Source of the DNA: Rhodovulum adriaticum
GTDB taxonomy: Bacteria > Pseudomonadota > Alphaproteobacteria > Rhodobacterales > Rhodobacteraceae
Length of the DNA stretch: 64,000 nucleotides
Direction: 5' to 3'
NCBI RefSeq assembly: GCF_004345735.1
Contig: NZ_SLXL01000002.1
Coordinates: forward strand, 124,001 to 188,000
Position numbers and translations under genes: made by a program. A model generated the notes under the pieces. It saw only the letters and a program-made list of their open reading frames with translations. It was not told the DNA's origin and did not search any database. Positions 57,334 through 64,000 of the stretch are shown in pieces. Position 1 is the stretch's first letter. Each line of letters opens with the position of its first letter.

Positions 57334-58941
57334 ATGCTGGACGCCGCTACCAACCGCCCCGAATTGCCGCCGGAAATCGCCCGGCGCCGCACCTTTGCCA
57401 TCATCAGCCACCCCGATGCGGGCAAGACCACGCTGACCGAAAAGTTCCTGCTTTACGGCGGCGCGATCCAGATGGCCGGCCAGGTCCGCGCCAAGGGCGA
57501 GGCGCGGCGCACGCGCTCGGACTTCATGCAGATGGAAAAGGACCGCGGCATTTCCGTCTCGGCCTCGGCCATGTCCTTCGATTTCGGGAACTTCCGCTTC
57601 AACCTGGTGGACACGCCCGGCCACAGCGATTTCAGCGAGGATACCTATCGCACACTGACCGCGGTGGATGCGGCGATCATGGTGATCGACGGCGCGAAAG
57701 GCGTGGAAAGCCAGACCCGCAAGCTGTTCGAGGTCTGCCGCCTGCGCGATCTGCCGATCCTGACCTTCTGCAACAAGATGGACCGCGAAAGCCGGGACAC
57801 TTTCGACATCATCGACGAGATCCAGGAAAACCTGGCCATCGACGTGACGCCCGCATCCTGGCCCATCGGCGTGGGCCGCGATTTCCTGGGCTGCTACGAC
57901 ATGCTGAACAACCGGCTGGAACTGATGGACCGCGCCGACCGCAACCGCGTGGCAGAATCGATCCGGATCGAGGGGCTGGACGACCCCAGGCTGGCCGAAC
58001 ATGTCCCCGACGACCTGCGCGAAAAACTGGTCGAAGAGGTCGAGATGGCGCGCGAACTGCTGCCCGCGCTGGACCCCCAGGCCGTGCTGGAGGGGCACAT
58101 GACCCCCATCTGGTTCGGCTCTGCGATCAACTCGTTCGGGGTCAAGGAACTGATGGACGGCATCGGCGCCTACGCCCCGGAACCGCAGGTACAGGCTGCC
58201 GAACCCCGCCAGGTCGCGCCCGAGGAAACCAAGGTCGCGGGCTTCGTCTTCAAGGTGCAGGCCAACATGGACCCCAAGCACCGCGACCGCGTGGCCTTCG
58301 TCCGGCTGGCCTCGGGCCATTTCAAGCGCGGGATGAAACTGACCCATGTCCGCACCAAGAAACCGATGGCGGTCTCAAACCCCGTGCTGTTCCTGGCCAG
58401 CGACCGGGAACTGGCCGAAGAGGCCTGGGCCGGCGACATCATCGGCATTCCGAACCACGGGCAATTGCGCATCGGCGACACCCTGACCGAGGGCGAGGCG
58501 ATCCGCGTGACCGGCATCCCCAGCTTTGCGCCCGAATTGCTGAAGGTCTGCCGCGCGGGCGACCCGATGAAGGCCAAGCACCTGGACAAGGCCCTGATGC
58601 AATTCGCCGAGGAAGGTGCCGCCAAGGTGTTCAAGCCGATGATGGGCGCGGGCTTTATCGTGGGCGTGGTGGGCGCGCTGCAATTCGAGGTGCTGGCCAG
58701 CCGGATCGAGATGGAATACGGCCTGCCCGTGCGGTTCGAGCCGTCGCAGTTCACCTCGGCCCGCTGGGTGCATGGTGACAAGGCGGCGGTGGAGGCCTTC
58801 GTCAACAAGAACAAGCAGCACATGGCGACCGACAACGACGGCGACGTGGTCTATATGACGCGCCTGCAATGGGACATCGACCGCGTGGCCCGCGATCACC
58901 CCGACCTGACGCTGTCGGCGACCAAAGAGATGCAGGTCTGA
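57334..58941 (+). CDS. prfC: Peptide chain release factor 3
   Basis: The 535-residue GTPase recycles RF1/RF2. G1 SHPDAGKTTLTEKFLLYGG at residue 25, FMQMEKDRGISVSASAMSFD, G3 DTPGHSDFSEDTYRTLTAVD, G4 CNKMDRESRDTFDIIDEIQE. The frame opens at 57298; MLDAATNRPELPPEIARRRT at 57334 is the preferred start. Normal RF3 length. Confidence 0.96.
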   Translation: MLDAATNRPELPPEIARRRTFAIISHPDAGKTTLTEKFLLYGGAIQMAGQVRAKGEARRTRSDFMQMEKDRGISVSASAMSFDFGNFRFNLVDTPGHSDFSEDTYRTLTAVDAAIMVIDGAKGVESQTRKLFEVCRLRDLPILTFCNKMDRESRDTFDIIDEIQENLAIDVTPASWPIGVGRDFLGCYDMLNNRLELMDRADRNRVAESIRIEGLDDPRLAEHVPDDLREKLVEEVEMARELLPALDPQAVLEGHMTPIWFGSAINSFGVKELMDGIGAYAPEPQVQAAEPRQVAPEETKVAGFVFKVQANMDPKHRDRVAFVRLASGHFKRGMKLTHVRTKKPMAVSNPVLFLASDRELAEEAWAGDIIGIPNHGQLRIGDTLTEGEAIRVTGIPSFAPELLKVCRAGDPMKAKHLDKALMQFAEEGAAKVFKPMMGAGFIVGVVGALQFEVLASRIEMEYGLPVRFEPSQFTSARWVHGDKAAVEAFVNKNKQHMATDNDGDVVYMTRLQWDIDRVARDHPDLTLSATKEMQV

Positions 58942-59065
58942 GCGCCGCAGGCCTGCGCCAGCCCAAGCCCGGCCCCTTGATTTCGCGCCATGGCGCCGCG
59001 ACATGAAAGGCATGCCGCACAGCAATCGCCGGACGGGCCGGCAAAAGGCGGGATGACCGCACGCA

Positions 59066-59659
59066 ATGAGCCGGGACCACGACGACTGGATATTGTCGAG
59101 CTTGCTGGACGACCTGGCACGGCTTGCGCTGGCCCGCGACAAGATCCGCGTCGCCGACGTGATCGATACGATCGGCGCGCGGGGATTCGGCCCGCTGCTG
59201 GTCATGCTGTCGGCCTTTATGATTCTGCCCATCGGCATGGTGCCGGGCATTCCCGGCGTGGCGGCGGTGCTGATGATCCTGATCGGCGGGCGGATGATGA
59301 CCGGGGAAACCCGGCTGTGGATCCCCGCCCGCCTGGGCCGGGTGGAGTTCACCGGCCACCTGCTGGCGGTTTCGGTCGCCCGCGCCCAGCCCGTCGCGCT
59401 GTGGCTGCGGCCCTTTCTGGCGCCGCGCCTGCCCCTCTTGATCGACAGCCTGGTGATGAGCCGGGTCGTCGCCCTGATCCTGATGGTCACCGGGGCGGTG
59501 ATCTTTCTGGCGGGGTTCATCCCGGGCCTGCCCTTCGTGCTGTCGCTGCATGTGCTGGTGCTGGGGATGGCGCTGTCCACCCGCGACGGGCTGGCCGCAC
59601 TGGTCGGCTATATCTTGCTGATGCCCGAGATTTTGCTGATCTGGCACCTGTTTCTGTGA
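59066..59659 (+). CDS. ExoD family membrane protein
   Basis: The 197-residue protein has about four to five helices and the ExoD pattern RVADVIDTIGARGFGPLLVM, LSAFMILPIGMVPGIPGVAA, VLMILIGGRMMTGETRLWIP and FLAGFIPGLPFVLSLHVLVL. ExoD was linked to exopolysaccharide production in Rhizobium but its function is unclear. It follows prfC by 124 bp. Confidence 0.87.
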   Translation: MSRDHDDWILSSLLDDLARLALARDKIRVADVIDTIGARGFGPLLVMLSAFMILPIGMVPGIPGVAAVLMILIGGRMMTGETRLWIPARLGRVEFTGHLLAVSVARAQPVALWLRPFLAPRLPLLIDSLVMSRVVALILMVTGAVIFLAGFIPGLPFVLSLHVLVLGMALSTRDGLAALVGYILLMPEILLIWHLFL

Positions 59660-59813
59660 AACCGCGCCGTTCGGTCGCCGGGTCGCTTGCTTGACGAACC
59701 GCGCCCCATCGCCTAATGCAAACGCGGTGACACACATGACTGGCAATCCGGCCGGTCGGGCCGCGCGGATGACAGCGGCCAAAACATGAGCCGCAACCAC
59801 GCCAAGGACCTTT

Positions 59814-61220
59814 ATGACAACATTTGCCGATCTGGGGCTCGACCCCAAGGTGCTCTCTGCCGTAGTCGACGCCGGCTACACCAGCCCCACCCCGATTCAG
59901 GCCGGGGCCATTCCCCCCGCCCTGCAGGGCCGCGACGTGCTGGGGATTGCCCAGACGGGCACCGGCAAGACCGCCGGTTTCGTGCTGCCGATGATTACCC
60001 TGCTGGGCCGCGGCCGGGCCCGCGCGCGCATGCCGCGCAGCCTGGTGCTGGCGCCCACGCGTGAACTGGCCGCCCAGGTGGCCGAGAATTTCGACATCTA
60101 CGCCAAGAACACCAAGTTGACCAAGGCGCTGTTGATCGGCGGGGTCAGCTTCAAGGAACAGGACGCGCTGATCGACAAGGGCGTGGACGTTCTGATCGCC
60201 ACCCCGGGCCGCCTGCTGGATCATTTCGAGCGTGGCAAGCTGCTGCTGACCGGCGTGCAGATCATGGTGGTGGACGAGGCCGACCGCATGCTGGACATGG
60301 GCTTCATCCCCGATATCGAGCGGATCTTCCAGCTGACGCCCTTTACCCGGCAGACCCTGTTCTTCAGTGCGACCATGGCGCCCGAGATCGAGCGGGTGAC
60401 CAACACCTTCCTGTCGGCCCCGGAAAAGATCGAGGTCGCCCGCGCCGCGACCACCGCCGAAAGCATTGAACAGGGCGTGGTGCGCTATACCGCCAGCCGC
60501 AAGGACCGCCAGGCCAAGGAAAAGCGCGAGTTGCTGCGCGCGATCATCGACGCCGAGGGCGAGCGCTGCACCAATGCCATCATTTTCTGCAACCGCAAGA
60601 CAGAGGTCGACATCGTCGCCAAGTCGCTGAAGACCCATGGCTACGACGCGGCGCCGATCCATGGCGACCTAGACCAGAGCCAGCGGATGCGCACCCTGGA
60701 CGCCTTCCGCGAGGGCAAGCTGCGTTTCCTGGTGGCCTCAGACGTGGCCGCGCGGGGGTTGGACGTGCCCGCGGTCAGCCATGTGTTCAACTACGACGTG
60801 CCGAGCCACGCCGAGGATTACGTGCACCGCATCGGTCGTACCGGCCGGGCCGGTCGCGAGGGCAAGGCCCTGACGATCTGCGTACCCCATGACGAGAAAT
60901 GGCTGACCGCGATCGAAGACCTGGTGAAGAAAGAAATCCCGCGGGTCGAGAGCCCGCTGAAAGCGCCCGCGGCGCAAGAGCGGAGCAAGAGCGACCAGAC
61001 CGGCCGCAAACCCGCCGAAGACCGCAGCCCCGCAGCCCATGTCGAGGAAAAACCCGCGACCGGCAGCAGCAGTTCGCGCCGGTCGGGATCCAGCCGTAGC
61101 AAACGCGGCGGGGGCCGTGGCCGGGACGAACCCGTGGTGGGTATGGGCGATCATGTGCCGGCCTTCCTGACGCGCTCGTTCAAGCCGCAGGCCGACCGCG
61201 CCGAGGAAACGGCAGAATAA
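59814..61220 (+). CDS. DEAD-box RNA helicase
   Basis: A 468-residue helicase with motif Q (YTSPTPIQAGAIPPALQGRD), Walker A AQTGTGKTAGF, PTRELAAQ, DEAD in VVDEADRMLDMGF, SAT, and C-terminal ARGLDVP and HRIGRTGR. The tail (about 390-468) is basic and Ser/Arg/Gly-rich, RNA-binding by analogy with RhlE-like proteins. AAGGA precedes the ATG. Confidence 0.94.
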   Translation: MTTFADLGLDPKVLSAVVDAGYTSPTPIQAGAIPPALQGRDVLGIAQTGTGKTAGFVLPMITLLGRGRARARMPRSLVLAPTRELAAQVAENFDIYAKNTKLTKALLIGGVSFKEQDALIDKGVDVLIATPGRLLDHFERGKLLLTGVQIMVVDEADRMLDMGFIPDIERIFQLTPFTRQTLFFSATMAPEIERVTNTFLSAPEKIEVARAATTAESIEQGVVRYTASRKDRQAKEKRELLRAIIDAEGERCTNAIIFCNRKTEVDIVAKSLKTHGYDAAPIHGDLDQSQRMRTLDAFREGKLRFLVASDVAARGLDVPAVSHVFNYDVPSHAEDYVHRIGRTGRAGREGKALTICVPHDEKWLTAIEDLVKKEIPRVESPLKAPAAQERSKSDQTGRKPAEDRSPAAHVEEKPATGSSSSRRSGSSRSKRGGGRGRDEPVVGMGDHVPAFLTRSFKPQADRAEETAE

Positions 61221-61259
61221 CACCCGAACCGTTTCGGCTTAGCGCGCCAAGCCGATCTG

Positions 61260-61279
61260 TCGGGGGCGCTGCCCCCCGA
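61260..61279 (+). terminator. Hairpin between helicase gene and rnj, before repeat copy E
   Basis: TCGGGGG (61260-61266) pairs with CCCCCGA (61273-61279) around a six-base loop. It precedes repeat copy E in the convergent gap. Confidence 0.6.
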
Positions 61280-61286
61280 ACCCCCG

Positions 61287-61308
61287 GGGTATTTTGACCA
61301 AGAAGAAG
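61287..61308 (+). repeat. 22-bp intergenic repeat, copy E
   Basis: GGGTATTT, TG, ACCAAGAAGAAG, identical to copy A, in the convergent gap between the DEAD-box gene and rnj. Confidence 0.8.
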
Positions 61309-61342
61309 AACAGCGGGCGCGCCTTGCGTCCGCTGTATCTGT

Positions 61343-63016
61343 TTATGCGCTGAGCCGGCTGACGATCACCTTTACCTCGGGGCGTTTGCCGATCTCGGCC
61401 TGGGCGCTCTGGCGGACGATGCGGCGCAGGCCCTCTTCCAGCTTGTCGTCATCGGCCAGCGTCTTGTCGGACGCGCGCCCCATGAACTGGTCAAGGTCCG
61501 CCTCCAGGACATCGCTGAGCGCAGCACCCGACGCGCCCGTTTCGGGCAGGCCCATCAGCTCGACCCAGGGTTCGCCCATCGGCTCATCCTCTTCGTCGAT
61601 CAGGACCGACACCACCACCTGGCCGTTCAGCGCCATGCGGATGCGGTCGCGCACCACGCCGTCCAGCGCGCCAATCTGCACCGTGCCGTCCAGATAGGTC
61701 CGGCCGGTATCCACGTACCCCGCGATCTGCGCGGTGACGCCGGTCAGGTCCAGCATCGTGCCATTGGGCGCCAGAACGCCCGTGCGTCCGCTTTCGGCGG
61801 CCAGTTTGACATGTTCGCGCAAGTGCCGGTGTTCGCCATGCATCGGCACGATGATCTGCGGGTTCATCAACTGGTGAATCCGGGCCAGGTCCGGGCGGTT
61901 GGCATGGCCCGAGACGTGGTAGAGGTCGGCGTCATCATCGACCACGTCCACCCCCATTTCCGAGAAGGCGTTGACGATCTGCAGCACGCCGCGTTCATTG
62001 CCGGGAATCGTCTTGGAGGAAAACAGGAACAGGTCGCCCTCTCTCAGGCTCAGCCCCATGTATTTCCCGCGAGACAGCTGGGCCGAGGCTGCGCGGCGTT
62101 CGCCCTGGCTGCCGGTGACAATCAGCATCAGGTTCTCGCGCGGCAGGTTGCCGGCCTCTTCGGGGCTGATGGTCTTGGGGAAATCGGTCAGAACGCCGGT
62201 TTCGACCCCGGCCTCGACCATCCGGCGCATCGCCCGGCCCAGCAGGCAGACCGAGCGGCCGGCGGCCTGCCCGGCCTCGGCTAGGGTTTTCAGGCGCGCG
62301 ATGTTGGAGGCGAATGTGGTAGCCACGACCATGCCATCGGCCCGTTCGACCAGTTGCCGGATCGCGGGGCCAACGCTGGTTTCCGACCGCCCCGGGTTGG
62401 GCGAAAAGACGTTGGTGGAGTCGCAGGTCAGCACCTTGACCCCATCGCCCGCCACCTCGGCCCAGAGGTCGCGGTCGAACGGGTCGCCCAGAACCGGGGT
62501 CACGTCCAGCTTGAAATCGCCCGTGTGCACGATGCGCCCCGCGGGGGTGTCGATGACCAGTCCCGAGCTTTCGGGGATCGAGTGCGAGACCGGCAGGAAG
62601 GACACCTGGAAGGGGCCGGCCTGCACCTTGTTCGGCCACGGATCGGTGACGATCACCTGGGCGGGGTCCTGGCCCTGCTCTTCCATCTTGCGGGACGCGT
62701 GGCTGGCGGTGAAGGGGCGGGCATAGACCGGCGCGCGCAGGCGCGACCACAGATGCCCCACCGCGCCGACGTGATCCTCATGCGCGTGGGTGATGAAGAT
62801 CGCCTCCAGCCGGTCGCGGCGTTCCTCCAGCCAACTGATATCGGCAAAGATGAGGTCCACGCCGGGCGTGGTGTCCATGTTGGGGAAGGTCACGCCCAGG
62901 TCGACCAGGATCAGCCGCTCGGCATCCTGGGGGCCGTAGCCGTAGACATAGGCGTTCATCCCGATCTCGCCGGCGCCGCCGAGAGGAAGGTAGATCAGTC
63001 TGTCGGGTCTGCTCAT
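61343..63016 (-). CDS. rnj: Ribonuclease J
   Basis: The 557-residue metallo-beta-lactamase/beta-CASP nuclease has HAHEDH at residues 77-82, GGAGEIGMNAYVYGYGPQDA, DSTNVFSPNPGRSETSVGPA and the beta-CASP HVSGHANRPDLARIHQLMNP plus HGEHRHLREH. It replaces part of RNase E functions in RNA turnover. It overlaps the coaX stop by 4 bp (63013-63016). Confidence 0.96.
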   Translation of the reverse strand: MSRPDRLIYLPLGGAGEIGMNAYVYGYGPQDAERLILVDLGVTFPNMDTTPGVDLIFADISWLEERRDRLEAIFITHAHEDHVGAVGHLWSRLRAPVYARPFTASHASRKMEEQGQDPAQVIVTDPWPNKVQAGPFQVSFLPVSHSIPESSGLVIDTPAGRIVHTGDFKLDVTPVLGDPFDRDLWAEVAGDGVKVLTCDSTNVFSPNPGRSETSVGPAIRQLVERADGMVVATTFASNIARLKTLAEAGQAAGRSVCLLGRAMRRMVEAGVETGVLTDFPKTISPEEAGNLPRENLMLIVTGSQGERRAASAQLSRGKYMGLSLREGDLFLFSSKTIPGNERGVLQIVNAFSEMGVDVVDDDADLYHVSGHANRPDLARIHQLMNPQIIVPMHGEHRHLREHVKLAAESGRTGVLAPNGTMLDLTGVTAQIAGYVDTGRTYLDGTVQIGALDGVVRDRIRMALNGQVVVSVLIDEEDEPMGEPWVELMGLPETGASGAALSDVLEADLDQFMGRASDKTLADDDKLEEGLRRIVRQSAQAEIGKRPEVKVIVSRLSA

Positions 63017-63792
63017 TGCGCCTTATGGTCCTTGTTATAGGCGTGGATCACGGTCAGGCCGTGCATTGTCAGGTCGTCTTCGACGGTGTCAAATAGCATA
63101 TCGCCCTGCGCGAACAACGAGGCAAGCCCGCCTGTGCCCACGATCCGCATCGGGCGTTCGTATTCGGCGCGGATGCGTTCGGTGATGCCGCGCACCAGCC
63201 CGACATAGCCCCAGAACACGCCCGATTGCATGCAGGCGACCGTGTTGGTGCCGATCACCGCCTGGGGTTTCGTCACATCCACATGGGGCAGCGCGGCGGC
63301 AGAGGCGTGCAGCGCCTCAAGGCTGAGGTTCACGCCGGGCGCGATCACCCCGCCGACATAGGCCCCGTCATGGGCCACCACGTCAAAGGTCGTGGCCGTG
63401 CCGAAATCGACCACGATCAGGTCGCCCCCATGCCGGTCATAGGCCCCCGCTGTGTTCACCAGCCGGTCGGGGCCGATACTCGTACCGACATCGACGCGCG
63501 GCGCGTGTGGCAGCAGGCATTCCGGCTTGCCCACGACCAGGGGGCGCGTGTTGAAGAAACGATCGGCAAAGACACGCAGGTTGAACACCACCCGCGGCAC
63601 CGTGGACGAGATGATGACATCGGTGATCACCGCATCGATCCGGTAATGTTCGATCAGTTGCGAATACCAGACGTAGTACTGGTCGGCGGTGCGTTGATGT
63701 TCGGTCGCGGTGCGCAGCGTGCACAGAAAGCGCGTGCCATCCCAGATGGAAAACACGGTGTTGGTGTTGCCGCAATCGATGCACAGAAGCAT
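63013..63792 (-). CDS. coaX: Type III pantothenate kinase
   Basis: The 259-residue enzyme phosphorylates pantothenate in coenzyme A synthesis without the feedback of type I kinases. N-terminal LLCIDCGNTNTVFSIWDGTR (phosphate loop), GPDRLVNTAGAYDRHGGDLI, VDFGTATTFDVVAHDG and GGVIAPGVNLSLEALHASAA are typical. The start at 63792 matches the family; the frame is open to 63828. The order birA-coaX-rnj is the usual one in the family. Confidence 0.96.
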   Translation of the reverse strand: MLLCIDCGNTNTVFSIWDGTRFLCTLRTATEHQRTADQYYVWYSQLIEHYRIDAVITDVIISSTVPRVVFNLRVFADRFFNTRPLVVGKPECLLPHAPRVDVGTSIGPDRLVNTAGAYDRHGGDLIVVDFGTATTFDVVAHDGAYVGGVIAPGVNLSLEALHASAAALPHVDVTKPQAVIGTNTVACMQSGVFWGYVGLVRGITERIRAEYERPMRIVGTGGLASLFAQGDMLFDTVEDDLTMHGLTVIHAYNKDHKAQ

Positions 63793-63802
63793 GGGATCGC
63801 CC

Positions 63803-64000
63803 TTAGAAGAACACGTCGGCGGCGGCAATAGCGCGCCGGCCGCTGGCCGTCTCTAGGACAAGCTGGCCCTCTTCGTCTACCGTGTCGAAGCGGCCGATGA
63901 TCTCTTCGCGGCCCGTGCGGGCGGTAATCGTCTGGCCCAGCCGTGCGGCATGTTCCAGCCAGGCCGCGCGCAAGGGGCCGAACCCGTGTTCCACGAAGAA
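63803..64000 (-). CDS. birA: Biotin--[acetyl-CoA-carboxylase] ligase, C-terminal part (5' end outside window)
   Basis: The frame runs in from the right edge and stops at 63803. The visible 65 residues include EHGFGPLRAAWLEHAARLGQ, then GRFDTVDEEGQLVLETASGR with the SH3-like C-terminal domain ending AAADVFF, as in BirA. It biotinylates BCCP. It is upstream of coaX by 10 bp on the same strand. Identity rests on a short part and the operon order. Confidence 0.85.
   Translation of the reverse strand, partial: FFVEHGFGPLRAAWLEHAARLGQTITARTGREEIIGRFDTVDEEGQLVLETASGRRAIAAADVFF

Noticed and set aside
56404-58347. 647-codon frame antisense to the start of prfC and opposite the Hint gene
   Set aside because: Overlaps three well-supported genes and its product has no recognisable domain in its own frame.

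Overview
The window reads as chromosomal DNA of a high-GC, purple, phototrophic alphaproteobacterium of the Rhodobacter/Rhodovulum type (Rhodobacteraceae sensu lato). The main reasons are a pucBAC operon for peripheral light-harvesting complex LH2 with a PpsR/CrtJ-type site upstream, alphaproteobacterial LexA boxes (GTTC-N7-GTTC) at recA and uvrA, a CtrA box at cckA, a GapR homologue, RNase J next to coaX and birA, and Hint-domain proteins typical of this family. No rRNA, tRNA, CRISPR array, insertion sequence, integrase or phage gene was seen. Gene density is about 90 percent.

Layout. 1-1.4 kb: branched-chain amino acid synthesis (end of ilvI, then ilvN). 1.4-5.3 kb: cobalamin nucleotide-loop assembly (cobC-like, cobS, cobT leftward; cobQ divergent). 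5.3-10.8 kb: outer-membrane translocation pair tamA/tamB. 10.9-13.5 kb: LH2 operon pucB-pucA-pucC leftward, a 400-bp divergent control region, and a rightward 108-residue protein made of three 26-27-residue repeats that I do not recognise. 13.7-18.8 kb: a 37-residue small protein, ndk, an ABC-F ATPase, a MarC protein, a membrane retropepsin-like protease and a YbdK-type carboxylate-amine ligase. 18.9-23.3 kb: a translationally coupled valine-degradation set (isobutyryl-CoA dehydrogenase, HIBYL-CoA hydrolase, mmsB) running straight into a Crp/Fnr regulator, then two small DUF2892 membrane proteins, each preceded by the same dyad. 23.4-28.9 kb: a secreted-type Hint protein, a patatin phospholipase and uvrA. 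28.9-36.7 kb: rhodanese, YitT, SMR, typA, alaS and recA. 36.7-41.9 kb: cckA, an RsmB-type methylase, gapR and a DksA-like zinc protein. 42-50 kb: radA, cvpA, purF, surE-pcm-LytM lipoprotein. 50-53 kb: a DUF815 ATPase with tatABC. 53-57 kb: a lone ABC ATPase, an atypical SDR, a second Hint protein lacking the catalytic Cys, and a ParA-like ATPase. 57-64 kb: prfC, ExoD-like protein, a DEAD-box helicase, rnj, coaX and the end of birA.

The most unusual material is around the LH2 locus: PucB lacks the conserved second His (position -18 from the BChl-ligating His, here Gln), PucA has His at the position that is usually Tyr or Trp in the B850 spectral-tuning pair, and the divergent three-repeat protein may share the puc control region. 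Other points worth following are a 22-bp element present five times, always intergenic and usually after hairpins; twin GTGAC-N3-GTCAC dyads before the DUF2892 genes; and a CtrA box overlapping the rsmB stop and preceding cckA. Reading starts were moved from the longest open frames where ribosome-binding sites, overlaps or family lengths favoured an internal codon; these decisions are stated per gene.
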